NCBI RefSeq assembly: GCF_024807615.1
Contig: NZ_JANUCJ010000001.1
Coordinates: 124,001-188,000, forward strand
Length of the DNA stretch: 64,000 bases
Reading direction: 5' to 3'
DNA from: Tsukamurella ocularis
GTDB lineage: Bacteria > Actinomycetota > Actinomycetes > Mycobacteriales > Mycobacteriaceae
Shown here: piece by piece, positions 27,259 through 36,285 of the stretch
Numbering within the stretch: the stretch's first letter is position 1
How the letters are laid out: every line of letters starts with the position of its first letter
The notes under the pieces: model-generated
The model's input: only the letters and a program-made list of their open reading frames with translations
What the model was told of the DNA's origin: nothing
Database searches by the model: none
Position numbers and translations under genes: made by a program

Positions 27259-27477
27259 GACAGATTCGTCTACCTTTCTCGCAGCGGTTCCCATACATCG
27301 CCGGCGGTCTGGTGCCTGGCTCTCGACAGCGCGAAAGACGGGCCTGGAACGTCCGACGGTGGGCCTACTACGAAGCAAACCGTCCTGCAATACCGTTGCA
27401 CTGCAGGGATTCCGGACCGGCGAACCGGTTCGGGGAAGTGCGCCGGCCGTGCTCGAAGCACGACAGGCAACCTCACT

Positions 27478-27507
27478 AGTGTAGAGAAAGTGCCGGTCAG
27501 AGTCGAA
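27478..27507 (-). promoter_or_regulatory. Promoter of the rpsH-rplO operon
   Basis: TACACT (27478-27483) with TTCGAC 18 bp upstream (27502-27507) on the minus strand. The implied leader is about 210 bases and contains small inverted repeats (for example GTGCTCGAAGCAC and CCGAACCGGTTCGG) that could serve translational control. Confidence 0.5.
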
Positions 27508-27530
27508 TCGGAGCTCTTGTCCCCGGCGGG

Positions 27531-28046
27531 TCAGTTCACCCGCAGCGTCGTCGTGACCGGCGTCGGGTTCTGGGTCAGGTCCAGGACCGGGCAGTGCTTG
27601 TCGACAGTCTCGGTCAGCTCGCGGTAGCGCTCCTCGGTGTCGGGGCCGGAGATGTCGACCGTGACGCGCACCGCGGTGAAGCCCGGACGGACCGTCTCGT
27701 CCAGGCCGAAGAAGCCGCGCACGTCGAGGTCGCCCTCGGCGCTGAGCTTCAGCTCGTCGAGGGTGACGCCCAGTTTGTCGGCGTAGAAGCGGTAGGTCAC
27801 CACCTGACAGGACAGCAGGGCGCCGAGGTACGCCTCGACGGGGTTGATCGCGGTGTCGCCGCCGCCGAGCGTCGGCGGCTCGTCGACGACGAGGGTGTGC
27901 TGCCGCGCCGTGGTCACGCTGCCGACCGTGCCCTGCGGGACGGCCGTCGCCGCGAAGACGACGTGCGCGTTGGCAGTGTTGCGGGTGACGGCCTGGTCGG
28001 TCGCGTCGATGATGGCGGCGAGGGTTCCGGTGGCGGACGCGGTCAT
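27531..28046 (-). CDS. OsmC/Ohr family protein
   Basis: OsmC-family proteins reduce organic hydroperoxides with a Cys pair. In this 171-residue protein the two cysteines are in [11 protein letters not shown] and DKHCPVLDL, in the expected places, and [17 protein letters not shown] precedes the first. A GGAGAG ribosome site precedes the ATG. It is one of five non-ribosomal genes that separate rpsH from rpsN. It fits the general OsmC branch better than Ohr. Confidence 0.85.
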   Translation of the reverse strand: MTASATGTLAAIIDATDQAVTRNTANAHVVFAATAVPQGTVGSVTTARQHTLVVDEPPTLGGGDTAINPVEAYLGALLSCQVVTYRFYADKLGVTLDELKLSAEGDLDVRGFFGLDETVRPGFTAVRVTVDISGPDTEERYRELTETVDKHCPVLDLTQNPTPVTTTLRVN

Positions 28047-28143
28047 GGGTCTCTCCTGGGCTCGGACGGGTTACTTCCTTCGCGGAACATATGTCCGTTC
28101 CCGCGGCCGCACAGCGGTTGCGGTCAGCGTGATTCGCTGCCGA

Positions 28144-28149
28144 TACTCT
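28144..28149 (+). promoter_or_regulatory. -10 box (TACTCT) of leaderless gene
   Basis: TACTCT lies seven bases before the GTG at 28157. Confidence 0.5.
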
Positions 28150-28156
28150 GAGCAAC

Positions 28157-29392
28157 GTGTCCACCTTCCTGACGGTCGCCCTGCTCGCGGTGCTCACCAC
28201 GGTGGGCCTGGTCGGGGCCGTAGTGTCCGACGGTGCCGCCTCCCTGGCCTGGGCGATCGGGACCGTCGTCGTCGCGGGTGTGCTCGCGTGGCGACTGCGG
28301 TCCGCGCCGCCGGGAATGGGGTTGGTCGCCGCGTTCGTCACCGGCGTCCTCGTCGTCTCCGCCGGGCTACCCGCAGCGATCGTGCTGACCGAGACGCGGA
28401 GGTCGGGCGCGCCCGCGTCGAACAGGGCCGGGGCAGGAGTCGCGCCCGGCTCCGCGAGCCCGGTGGCCGACCCGTCGACCGAGCTCCGGCGCGCCGTCGC
28501 CAAAGCCGGCGAGATCCAGCCCGGCGGCGCGGATTCCCTCCTCGAGATCGACATCGACGAGAACACCACCCGGGTGACGACGCTGGACCTGACCACCGGC
28601 CAGCGCGTCTCCGCATACTTCTCCCGCAGCAGCGACAAGTGGTACGCGCCGACCCGCACCTCCACGAACGACCGTGCCGACTCCGCGTTCCGCGCTTCCG
28701 ACATCGCGGGGCTCGATCTCACCGCGACGGCGGCGAAGGTGACGGCGGCCGCGGATACGATCGGCATCGACCGGAGCTCTCCCCACGCGTCCGACGGCAT
28801 CGAGATCGAGCGGCGGAGCGGCGACAAGCGCCTGGTCGCCACCTTCGGCATGTCGGGCGTGGACGTCGAGACGGACGCCGCGGGGAACCTGCCCGACAAC
28901 CTCGCGCTCGCGAAGGTCGACGGGCTCCTCCCGCTCGCCGAGCGACTGCTGCGTACGAACGGCCTCGATCCCGCGCAGCCGGTGATCGATGAGCTGCAGT
29001 ACCGCGTCTTCGCGCCGAACGTCGGCTCGGTCGGCAGCGGGAAGGGCACCGTCGAGATGCGGATCTCGGGCGGGGGTCGCTCCGGCACGCTCAAGGAGAC
29101 CGTCGGCAAGTTCCCCGAGGTGAGCCTCAGCCCGTCGCGATCGACGAGCAGCTCGGCGTTCGCGCTGCGCGTCGTGACGGCTGCCGGGATCGAGCGGGCG
29201 CGCACCGACCTCGTGCAGCGCTTCTCCGTGCTGCCGATCGACGCGCACGCCCTGGGCATCGAGGTCGACGAGGACAGCCGGGCCCGCGCGTCCGACCGGA
29301 CGGCGCTACCTGTGATGGAGGTGGGACTCGGGCCGGGTTCGCGGGCGAGCGCCTACTACGGGCTGGACGGCGCCTTCCTGCGCACCGACTAG
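28157..29392 (+). CDS. Membrane-anchored protein of unknown function, 411 aa
   Basis: The first ~80 residues hold three hydrophobic helices ([20 protein letters not shown] and two more). The rest is a soluble, presumably extracytoplasmic domain of mixed strands and helices with no motif I know. A strand-helix pattern ([20 protein letters not shown]) recurs in looser form further on, so it may contain repeated tandem domains. Transcription looks leaderless. Its 3' end overlaps the convergent glycosidase gene by 4 bp. Confidence 0.65.
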   Translation: MSTFLTVALLAVLTTVGLVGAVVSDGAASLAWAIGTVVVAGVLAWRLRSAPPGMGLVAAFVTGVLVVSAGLPAAIVLTETRRSGAPASNRAGAGVAPGSASPVADPSTELRRAVAKAGEIQPGGADSLLEIDIDENTTRVTTLDLTTGQRVSAYFSRSSDKWYAPTRTSTNDRADSAFRASDIAGLDLTATAAKVTAAADTIGIDRSSPHASDGIEIERRSGDKRLVATFGMSGVDVETDAAGNLPDNLALAKVDGLLPLAERLLRTNGLDPAQPVIDELQYRVFAPNVGSVGSGKGTVEMRISGGGRSGTLKETVGKFPEVSLSPSRSTSSSAFALRVVTAAGIERARTDLVQRFSVLPIDAHALGIEVDEDSRARASDRTALPVMEVGLGPGSRASAYYGLDGAFLRTD

Positions 29393-30576
29393 GTCCGCGC
29401 GGCGGTGAGGCGGCGAACCGTCGCGACCTCGGCGTCCCTATAGGGGCGGCCGTCGGGCCAGAGCAGGTCGTGGAACCACTGCTGCGGCTGGCGCGCGCCG
29501 ACGTAGGGCTGCTTCCACGAGTCCCACGGGCAGTAGGTCTGGCTGCGGCCGGCGACGAAGCCCCACTGGTAGGCGTCGATGCCGAGCTCCTTGCAGATCG
29601 GGAGGATCGTCTCGATGGTGCTGCCCTGCGGGCGGGCCATGTACTCGGTGAGGAGCATCGGGCGGCCCTGCTTGGCGAGGTCGGCGGCCATGGCGCGGAA
29701 CTTCTCCGGCGGGTCGTAGCTGTGGAAGCTGATGACGTCGGACTGCTCCAGCTGGATCGCGCGGATCTCGGGACGGGTATCGGCCCAGACGCCAGAGGTC
29801 AGCGGCTGCGTCGGCCCGCCGGCACGGGCCCACGCGAAGGCCTGCGGCAGCAGCTTCGCGACGCGGGCGACCTTGTCCGGCGGGCTCAGCGGGTACGAGT
29901 CCGCGAGGTTCTCGGGCTCGTTCCACACGTCCCACGCGACCACGCGGGGATCGTTCGCGAACGCCTTGACCACGCCGGTCGCGTAGGCCTGCAGGCCCGC
30001 GGTGTCGCCGTTCGTCAGGCCGGCGGCGCCGGGGCTCTGCACCCACGTCGAGTTGTGCACGCCGGGCGTCGGCTCGCGCTGTACGCCGGGCTTCGGGTTC
30101 GGGTCCCAGCACGAGTCGAACAGCACGAACATGATTTTGATGCCGTTGTTGTTCGCGATGGTGAGGAAGGCGTCGAGGCGCTGCACGAAGCCGGTCGGGT
30201 CGGCGGTCCACAGCTGGTCCTGCAGGAAGACGCGCATCGTCGTCATGCCCAGGCCGCGGGCCCAGCCGAGCTCGAGGTTCATGCGGTTCGGGTCGAAGGT
30301 CTGCGCCTGGAACATCTCGAACTGGTTCCCGGCGTTGGCGTTGATGTAGTTGGCCCCGACCATCCACGGATTCTGCGCGCGCCACTGCTGCGCCCGCTCG
30401 GGCGTCCAGCGCGCGGCCGGTGCCACACCCGGGGGCGTCGCGCCCGGGGTCGTCGGCCCGACAGTGCCTCCGGCTCCCGTCCCGGATCCGGGGTCGGCGG
30501 CGGCGCGCGCGGCCACCATCACGGCCGGTAGCGCGGCGGCGGTCCCCAGCAGAACCCGTCGAGTCACAACAATCAC
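29389..30576 (-). CDS. Secreted GH5-like glycoside hydrolase
   Basis: The ~395-residue product has a Tat-like signal (VVTRRVLLGTAAALPAVMVA), a Pro/Gly-rich linker, and a TIM-barrel domain with WDVWNEPEN (acid/base Glu) and LLTEYMARP (candidate nucleophile Glu), a GH5/clan-A layout. The start is the GTG at 30576, six bases after TATGGT; an ATG 27 bp upstream is in frame but would put the promoter inside the gene. The substrate (beta-mannan, beta-glucan or xylan type) cannot be told. Confidence 0.8.
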   Translation of the reverse strand: MIVVTRRVLLGTAAALPAVMVAARAAADPGSGTGAGGTVGPTTPGATPPGVAPAARWTPERAQQWRAQNPWMVGANYINANAGNQFEMFQAQTFDPNRMNLELGWARGLGMTTMRVFLQDQLWTADPTGFVQRLDAFLTIANNNGIKIMFVLFDSCWDPNPKPGVQREPTPGVHNSTWVQSPGAAGLTNGDTAGLQAYATGVVKAFANDPRVVAWDVWNEPENLADSYPLSPPDKVARVAKLLPQAFAWARAGGPTQPLTSGVWADTRPEIRAIQLEQSDVISFHSYDPPEKFRAMAADLAKQGRPMLLTEYMARPQGSTIETILPICKELGIDAYQWGFVAGRSQTYCPWDSWKQPYVGARQPQQWFHDLLWPDGRPYRDAEVATVRRLTAART

Positions 30577-30582
30577 ACTGAC

Positions 30583-30588
30583 ACCATA
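30583..30588 (-). promoter_or_regulatory. -10 box (TATGGT) of leaderless glycosidase gene
   Basis: TATGGT on the minus strand lies six bases before the GTG at 30576 and decides that start. Confidence 0.5.
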
Positions 30589-30636
30589 GGCAACAATTGT
30601 CACAGAACGGTGAAGGTCGGATGCTGTCGCGCGTCG

Positions 30637-30703
30637 CGAAACCGGCCATTTCCGGGCGCGCGACGACGTATTCGCATCGTCACGCAGAATTCGGCCGGTT
30701 TCG
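30637..30703. repeat. Palindromic intergenic repeat, copy 1
   Basis: CGAAACCGGCC (30637-30647) and GGCCGGTTTCG (30693-30703) are perfect 11-bp inverted arms about 45 bp apart. The inner flank (CCGGGCG after the left arm, GAATTC before the right) is shared with a second copy at 50780-50845. Confidence 0.75.
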
Positions 30704-30712
30704 GAACGGGTG

Positions 30713-31462
30713 TCAGCCCTCGATGGCCTTGCGGGCCTCGGCCTCCAGCTCGGCGCGGAAGCGGGGCGGCGCGGGGAGCACCCCGCGGTCGACGAGTTTG
30801 TCGACGGTGCTGACCACCTGGTTCAGGTACGCGGCCCGCTCGGCGGCGACGCTCGACGAGGCGTGGCGGTACAGCTTGAGTCCGCGGTCGAGGTCGCGCA
30901 CGTCCTCGTCGGCCAGGCCGTCGGAGCCGGTGCTGCGGGCGTACCGATCGGCGGCGTACCAGGAGGTGCGCAGGTCGGTGACGGCGTCCGCGTACTCCGC
31001 GGCGGACTCGTCGCCGGGGTACTCGTCGGTGCGCAGGGCCCCGGCGTGCTCGAGCGCGTCGTGGAAGGCGATCACCTTCGGCGAACTGAAGTCCCACATC
31101 GCGGGGAAGCGCAGCAACATCTCGGGGTCGAGCTCGTAGGCCGCGTACTCCCCCAGCACCGTGTCGTGCCGTCCGGCGGCGCGGTCCCACAGCGCCCGGC
31201 CCGACGGTGCCGGGGCGGGCTTCGGTTGCGCGCGCTGCGTGCGCGGCCGCTCGGGAGCGGGCTTCACGTCGACGAACCGCAGCGGATCATCCCGACGGAC
31301 CGCGGTCGCGTCGCCGCCGCCCGCGAGCAGCACGATCATGCCGACGATCAGGGCGCCGGCCAGGAACAACAGCGCGACGGGGCCGACGAACCGGGCACCG
31401 ATCAGACCGACCGCCGCGACGCCGAGAACACCGGCGAGGACCGTGTTACGCATCGGAATCAC
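30713..31462 (-). CDS. Hypothetical protein with two N-terminal membrane helices
   Basis: The 249-residue product has two adjacent hydrophobic segments (residues about 8-50), then a Pro/Ala/Arg-rich linker and a helical, charged cytoplasmic domain (about 90-249). It resembles the product of 20085-20756 in layout, though not obviously in sequence. No family is recognised. It ends 9 bp before the palindromic repeat. Confidence 0.65.
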   Translation of the reverse strand: MIPMRNTVLAGVLGVAAVGLIGARFVGPVALLFLAGALIVGMIVLLAGGGDATAVRRDDPLRFVDVKPAPERPRTQRAQPKPAPAPSGRALWDRAAGRHDTVLGEYAAYELDPEMLLRFPAMWDFSSPKVIAFHDALEHAGALRTDEYPGDESAAEYADAVTDLRTSWYAADRYARSTGSDGLADEDVRDLDRGLKLYRHASSSVAAERAAYLNQVVSTVDKLVDRGVLPAPPRFRAELEAEARKAIEG

Positions 31463-31483
31463 CCACGTCGCCCAGCGTAGTCG

Positions 31484-32824
31484 TCAGGCGGCGAGCGCCT
31501 GCTCCCCCGCGGGCAGGGCGGCGACGGCACCGTCGGGCGACGGGGGCCGGGCGATCCGCGCGTAGGCGACCGCCATCGCGCCGGCGGCGCCGAGAAGGGC
31601 GACGGCAGCGAGGTGGCCGCTCTGCGCCATGGGCACGCTGAGGTAGCGGATGGAGAGGAGGATCGCGGCGAAGGTGAGCGCCCCGCCCACGACGGTGGCG
31701 ATCCGGCGCGGATGCCAGCCGTCCTCGGGGCGGACCATCGCCGCCTCGAGGGTCAGCGCGAAGACGAAGCCGGCGACGAGATCGACGCCGTAGTGCGCGC
31801 CGATGCCCAGGGTCGCGGAGATGGTGCAGACCCACCAGAAGACGCCGAACACCTTGAGCAGACGCGGGCCGCGCAGCGCGTGCAGGAGGATCGCGGTCGC
31901 CCACGCGGTGTGCAGGCTGGGCATGCAGTTGCGCGGCGCAGCCTGGCTGAAGTACGCGGAGACCGGCTCGAGCGACGTGGGCACGACGTGCGGCCAGACG
32001 TTCATCCAGCCGGCGCCGACCACCTCGTTGCCGAAGGCGTACGCCGGGCCCACGACAGGGAACAGGAAGTAGACGATGGGGCCGATCGCGCCGATGAGGA
32101 CGAAGGAGCGCACGATGTGGTGCCGCGGGAAGCCCTCGGTCGAGCTGCGGCGCAGCTGGAAGTACGCCACGACGGCGGCGCCCACCGGCAGGTACGTGTA
32201 GACCTTGGTGATCAGGGCGAGGTACCAGCCGTGCTCGTGGACGAAACGGCCCATCACCCACGACGGGCTGCCGAGCGCGCGGTCGGCGACCTCGACGAAG
32301 TGGTCGGCGACGTACGGTAGCGCCTCCATCGTGAGCCCCAGCCACACGGACGAGCAGGCGTTCGCGACGATGAGGATCCCGGCGACGCCGGCGGCCTTGA
32401 ACGCCGCCACCTGCTCGCGGCCGGTGAGTCGCAGGCCCGCGTACGCCGCCAGCGCGACCAGGCCCCACATCACGCCGTTGCCGAAGTGCAGGGGCGAGCC
32501 GGCGGCGAGCCGCTCGGCGTTGAACAACACCTCGGCGGCGGCGACGACGCCGACGAAGGGCAGGCGCAGCCGCGCGGGCATGCACATGAGGGCGAGGGCG
32601 AGGGCCGCGATCTTCACCTCGCCGGTGACAGGGCGGCCGACGAAGTCCTTGGCGAGGCCCTCGATCGGTCCGGCTAGGCCGTAGACCGTCGCGGCCGCCT
32701 GGATCGCGGCGACGAAGAGGACGACCGCGAGCACAGCCCACATCCACGGGCTGTTCCGGAACCTGCTGCGGGGACGCTCACCGCGTGGACCCCGCGGGAG
32801 CGCGAAGTCTTCACGCACCAACAT
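31484..32824 (-). CDS. PAP2 superfamily integral membrane phosphatase/transferase
   Basis: The 446-residue protein has about ten membrane helices. The PAP2 catalytic motifs are NCMPSLHTAWA (S-x-H) and GIGAHYGVDLVAG (H with Asp one turn on), in the C-terminal third. This arrangement is seen in mycobacterial and fungal Aur1-like inositol-phosphate transferases as well as lipid phosphatases. In Mycobacteriales the substrate may be a polyprenyl- or inositol-lipid; I cannot say which. A TATGCT lies eight bases before the ATG. Confidence 0.85.
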   Translation of the reverse strand: MLVREDFALPRGPRGERPRSRFRNSPWMWAVLAVVLFVAAIQAAATVYGLAGPIEGLAKDFVGRPVTGEVKIAALALALMCMPARLRLPFVGVVAAAEVLFNAERLAAGSPLHFGNGVMWGLVALAAYAGLRLTGREQVAAFKAAGVAGILIVANACSSVWLGLTMEALPYVADHFVEVADRALGSPSWVMGRFVHEHGWYLALITKVYTYLPVGAAVVAYFQLRRSSTEGFPRHHIVRSFVLIGAIGPIVYFLFPVVGPAYAFGNEVVGAGWMNVWPHVVPTSLEPVSAYFSQAAPRNCMPSLHTAWATAILLHALRGPRLLKVFGVFWWVCTISATLGIGAHYGVDLVAGFVFALTLEAAMVRPEDGWHPRRIATVVGGALTFAAILLSIRYLSVPMAQSGHLAAVALLGAAGAMAVAYARIARPPSPDGAVAALPAGEQALAA

Positions 32825-32920
32825 GAGATGACAGCATAGTTAACAGTCGGGTAACACTGTGAATCCGCTGCGCGTTTCGTGACGCGAATCGCGTGCCGCC
32901 ATCGCCCCGGAAACGACGAC

Positions 32921-32954
32921 GGGCGCGCACCCCGCCGAAGCGGAGCGCGCGCCC
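32921..32954 (-). terminator. Terminator after rpsN
   Basis: GGGCGCGC and GCGCGCCC (8 bp) enclose a smaller CCGC-CGAA-GCGG hairpin, 39 bp past the rpsN stop. It ends the rplN-rplX-rplE-rpsN transcript, so rpsH needs its own promoter. Confidence 0.7.
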
Positions 32955-32992
32955 TCGCGCGAATCTTCTCCCGAGTCAGGCTCGGGCGGGAC

Positions 32993-33178
32993 TCACCAGC
33001 TGCTCTTGTGCACGCCGGGGAGCTCGCCGGCGTGCGCCATCTCACGCAGGCAGATACGGCAGAGGCCGAACTTGCGGAACACCGAGTGCGGACGGCCGCA
33101 CTTGTTGCACCGGGTGTAGCCGCGGACGGCGAACTTCGGCTTCTTGTTGGCCTTGTTGACCAGCGCCTTCTTTGCCAT
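32993..33178 (-). CDS. rpsN: 30S ribosomal protein S14, zinc-binding type Z
   Basis: The 61-residue protein has two CxxC pairs, CNKC and CRIC, giving the type Z zinc site, and the end [19 protein letters not shown]. It follows rplE by 3 bp. In relatives rpsH follows directly; here a terminator and five foreign genes follow. Confidence 0.97.
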   Translation of the reverse strand: MAKKALVNKANKKPKFAVRGYTRCNKCGRPHSVFRKFGLCRICLREMAHAGELPGVHKSSW

Positions 33179-33181
33179 GGC

Positions 33182-33745
33182 TCAGTTCTCCTTGAAGGGG
33201 AAGCCGAGGTGCTTGAGCAGCGCGCGGCCTTCCTCATTGTTGGTGGCAGTGGTGACGACGGTGATGTCCATACCGCGCGGGCGGTCGATGGAGTCCACGT
33301 CGATCTCGTGGAACATCGACTGCTCGTTCAGGCCGAACGTGTAATTGCCGTTGCCATCGAACTGGTTGCCGTTGAGGCCGCGGAAGTCGCGGATACGGGG
33401 AAGCGCGATCGAGGTGAGGCGATCGAGGAACTCCCACATGCGGTCGCCACGGAGGGTGACGCGCGCGCCGATCGGCATGCCCTCACGCAGCTTGAACTGC
33501 GCGATGGACTTGCGGGCCTTGCGGATCTCCGGCTTCTGGCCGGTGATCAGCTCGAGGTCCTTGACGGCGCCGTTGATGAGCTTGGCGTCGCGGGCGGCGT
33601 CGCCGACGCCCATGTTCACGACCACCTTGACGACGCCGGGGATCTGCATCACGTTGGCGTACTCGAACTCGCTGTTCAGCGCGTCCTTGATCTCGGCGCG
33701 GTAGCGCGCCTTCAGGCGCGGCTGGGTCTTCTCAGAGGTGGTCAT
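33182..33745 (-). CDS. rplE: 50S ribosomal protein L5
   Basis: L5 binds 5S rRNA and contacts the P-site tRNA. The 187-residue product has [40 protein letters not shown] and [14 protein letters not shown]. The ATG at 33745 matches the family start; longer upstream readings do not. It lies 1 bp after rplX. Confidence 0.97.
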   Translation of the reverse strand: MTTSEKTQPRLKARYRAEIKDALNSEFEYANVMQIPGVVKVVVNMGVGDAARDAKLINGAVKDLELITGQKPEIRKARKSIAQFKLREGMPIGARVTLRGDRMWEFLDRLTSIALPRIRDFRGLNGNQFDGNGNYTFGLNEQSMFHEIDVDSIDRPRGMDITVVTTATNNEEGRALLKHLGFPFKEN

Positions 33746-33746
33746 C

Positions 33747-34052
33747 TCAGATGTCCTTCCCGTTCTTGCGGGAGATCCGCACGCGCTTGCCGGTCTCCTC
33801 GTCGGTCCGGTAGCCCACACGGGTGGGGTTGCCGTCCGAGTCGACGACCATCACGTTGGAGACGTGGATCGGGGCCTCGCGGACCTCGATCCCGCCCTGC
33901 GCGGTGGCGGACGTGCTGGTGTGCTTCTTGATCCGGTTGACGCCCTCGACGAGGACCTTGTCAGCCTTCGGGAAGGACTCGACGACCTTGCCCTTGGCAC
34001 CCTTGTCGGGGCCCGAGATCACGATGACGGTGTCGCCCTTGTGCACCTTCAT
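33747..34052 (-). CDS. rplX: 50S ribosomal protein L24
   Basis: L24 initiates 50S assembly. The 101-residue KOW-domain protein begins [20 protein letters not shown] and has [10 protein letters not shown]. It is 1 bp from rplN. Confidence 0.97.
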   Translation of the reverse strand: MKVHKGDTVIVISGPDKGAKGKVVESFPKADKVLVEGVNRIKKHTSTSATAQGGIEVREAPIHVSNVMVVDSDGNPTRVGYRTDEETGKRVRISRKNGKDI

Positions 34053-34053
34053 G

Positions 34054-34422
34054 TCAGAGCACCTCCGGAGCCAGCGAAACGATCTTCATGAACTTCTTGT
34101 CGCGCAGCTCGCGGCCGACCGGGCCGAAGATGCGGGTGCCACGAGGGTCGTTGTCGTTCTTGATGATGACAGCGGCGTTCTCGTCGAACTTGATGTACGA
34201 ACCGTCCGGACGGCGGCGCTCCTTGGCGGTCCGCACGATGACGGCCTTGACGACCTCGCCGCGCTTGACGTTGCCGCCGGGGATGGCGTCCTTGACGGTG
34301 GCGACGATGATGTCACCGATGCCGGCATAGCGGCGCGAGCTTCCACCGAGCACGCGGATGCAGAGGATTTCCTTAGCACCCGTGTTGTCGGCGACCCGCA
34401 CCCGCGATTCCTGCTGAATCAC
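34054..34422 (-). CDS. rplN: 50S ribosomal protein L14
   Basis: L14 forms intersubunit bridges. The 122-residue protein starts (GTG) with [20 protein letters not shown] and ends with the [10 protein letters not shown] tail. A GGAGA ribosome site eight bases upstream fixes the start at 34422. It is first in the rplN-rplX-rplE-rpsN unit and divergent from the DUF559 nuclease gene. Confidence 0.97.
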   Translation of the reverse strand: MIQQESRVRVADNTGAKEILCIRVLGGSSRRYAGIGDIIVATVKDAIPGGNVKRGEVVKAVIVRTAKERRRPDGSYIKFDENAAVIIKNDNDPRGTRIFGPVGRELRDKKFMKIVSLAPEVL

Positions 34423-34564
34423 TAGAGAGTCTCCTCGACCTGGATTTTCATGCGCGCCGGATTTCCGACCCGAACGCGCGTGGTCAGCCGCCTGGCACCA
34501 CAGGGCGCCGGGCAACCCGTCCATGATAGGGGAAGTCGCAGGTAGATGTCGAATCCGCGCGGGC

Positions 34565-34570
34565 TATCGT
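34565..34570 (+). promoter_or_regulatory. -10 box (TATCGT) of the nuclease/wHTH/ATPase operon
   Basis: TATCGT lies exactly six bases before the GTG at 34577, so the operon probably begins leaderless. Confidence 0.6.
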
Positions 34571-34576
34571 GCTGGG

Positions 34577-35611
34577 GTGCAGCTCTCCGATCTGCCCGTA
34601 CGCGGCGTCACGCGACTGCGGGGCACCTCCGCCCCCGCGCTCGCCTCCGCCGCCGAGCGCCGCGGGCCGCAGGACCCGGTCGTGGTCTTCCCAGGCCTCC
34701 CGCAGCCGCTGCCCTCCTCTCCCGGCGCCATCATCGACGACGTGCTGGCCCGGGCGGTCGCCGTCGCCTTCGAGGTCTTCCCCGCCTGGCTGCCCGACCC
34801 GGCGATCTCCCCCGAATCCGGCGGGATCCTGGACCGGTTCGCCGCCCGCGAGCTCACGCACCGGCACGATGGCGGCGCCGGGATCGGCACTGCGCTCGGC
34901 GCGCTCGCCACCGCGGCGCTGCGGCCCGAGTCGGGCCGAGGCTTCGCCGAGCTGCCCGCCGCCGACCGACGCGACGCCCTCGAGTACGCCCTCACCAGCA
35001 GCTACCACGCCCCGTCGGTGGCGCTCGCGATCGATGTCGAACGGCCACTCCCCCCGCACCTCGGTGACGCCCTCTCCAGCGCGTCGCGGTGGCTCGCTCG
35101 GGGAAACAGCACCGTCTGGCTGTTCGGGCCGGGCGCGGCGCCCCTGGACCGGTTCCCGGTCGTCGACGGTCCGCCCGTCGTGGTGGAGCCGCGCCGCGAG
35201 CCGTCGGAGTTCACCGTCGGGCTCGAGCCGCTGCCCGCGTTCCCGCCCGTCGCGGGGAAGCCGCACCCGGCCAGCGCCGCGGAGCAGCGCCTCGAGCGGG
35301 GGCTGCTGAGCCAGGCGTGGGCGGGGGCGCGGCACTGGAACTACGCCATCGACCTGGCGCCACTGGCCCGGCCGGTCCGCGTCGACCTGCTGTTCCCGCA
35401 GCCCCGCCTGGTGGTGGAGGTCGACGGCCCGGACCACCGCGCAACCGAGAAGTACGAGGCCGATCGACGCCGCGACGCCGACCTCATGCTGGCCGGCTTC
35501 CGAATACTGCGGCTGACCAACGCGCGGATCATGGACGACCTCGCGGAATCCCTGTCGATCATCCGTACATTGGTCACTGCAACGGAATCGGGCCGCGGGA
35601 GGGGTGCGTGA
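34577..35611 (+). CDS. DUF559/Vsr-like PD-(D/E)xK nuclease, first gene of candidate defence operon
   Basis: The protein is 344 residues. Residues 1-235 are an Ala/Pro-rich domain without known motifs. Residues about 240-335 match a DUF559/very-short-patch-repair-like fold: a Glu in SAAEQRLERGLL, D270 in RVDLLFP, then E281-V-D283 in LVVEVDGPDHR, followed by Y..DRRRD and GFRILRLT. The catalytic D...ExD pattern is intact. The stop overlaps the next start (TGATG at 35609-35613). The usual role of DUF559 domains is unknown; nicking of DNA is inferred from the fold. Confidence 0.75.
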   Translation: MQLSDLPVRGVTRLRGTSAPALASAAERRGPQDPVVVFPGLPQPLPSSPGAIIDDVLARAVAVAFEVFPAWLPDPAISPESGGILDRFAARELTHRHDGGAGIGTALGALATAALRPESGRGFAELPAADRRDALEYALTSSYHAPSVALAIDVERPLPPHLGDALSSASRWLARGNSTVWLFGPGAAPLDRFPVVDGPPVVVEPRREPSEFTVGLEPLPAFPPVAGKPHPASAAEQRLERGLLSQAWAGARHWNYAIDLAPLARPVRVDLLFPQPRLVVEVDGPDHRATEKYEADRRRDADLMLAGFRILRLTNARIMDDLAESLSIIRTLVTATESGRGRGA

Positions 35612-36285
35612 TGGGCGAGTCGATCGCGGGGCTCACGGGCACGGAATCCGCGGTGCTGCTGGTGCTCGCGTCCGCCGTCGAGCCGGTGCGCAACCCGGAT
35701 CTCAAGCTGCTCGGGCCCGCCCTGGAGGCCCCGTCGCGACGCAAGCTGGTCGAGCGCGGCCTGCTCGACGTCGAGGTCGGCGAGCGCCGGGCGCTGCTGC
35801 TCTCCCTCACCGACCGCGGCTGGGCCGCCGCGGCCGCGCTACTGGAATCTCCTCCCCCGGCGCGCGCGACACCACAGCTGCGCGCGCTCTTCACCTTCGC
35901 CGCCGGGATCGGCCGGTACCTGCGCCGCGAGTCGCTCGCGCTGGGCGAGGTGGCCACCCCCGCCGACGCCCCCGCGCCGTCGGTGCCCCCCGCTCCCGCC
36001 CCGTCCGTCCCCGAGCCCGCACCCGACGGACCGCCCGCCGACCGGGTGCGCGCCGCCTACCGTGCTGTCGCCGCGCTGGGGGCCTGGGTGGCCCTGCGCG
36101 ACCTGCGGGCCGCGCTGCCCGGCGTGCCGCGCACCGTCGTCGACGAGGGCCTGCGCGCCCTGTATCCCGAGCCCGGCGTGCACATCGTCGCCGAGGACAA
36201 CCTCAAGGCCCTCACCCCGGACGACCACGCCGCCGCGCTGCAGCTGGGCGGCCGTCCCCTGCACGCGATACGGATCACCCGATGA
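35611..36285 (+). CDS. Winged-helix-like adaptor, second gene of candidate defence operon
   Basis: The 224-residue product has a helical N-terminal domain (1-80) with LTGTESAVLLVLASAVEPV and GLLDVEVGERRALLLSLTDR-GW, the strand-wing pattern of a winged helix. A Pro/Ala-rich linker (about 115-150) leads to a second small domain ending ALQLGGRPLHAIRITR. No catalytic residues are evident. Both ends overlap the neighbours (1 bp upstream; ATGA at 36282-36285), so the three genes are translationally coupled. It could bind DNA or bridge nuclease and ATPase. Confidence 0.65.
   Translation: MGESIAGLTGTESAVLLVLASAVEPVRNPDLKLLGPALEAPSRRKLVERGLLDVEVGERRALLLSLTDRGWAAAAALLESPPPARATPQLRALFTFAAGIGRYLRRESLALGEVATPADAPAPSVPPAPAPSVPEPAPDGPPADRVRAAYRAVAALGAWVALRDLRAALPGVPRTVVDEGLRALYPEPGVHIVAEDNLKALTPDDHAAALQLGGRPLHAIRITR

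Noticed and set aside
27270-27476. Short minus-strand frame in the rpsH leader
   Set aside because: No ribosome site, low-information composition, and it lies inside the putative leader.
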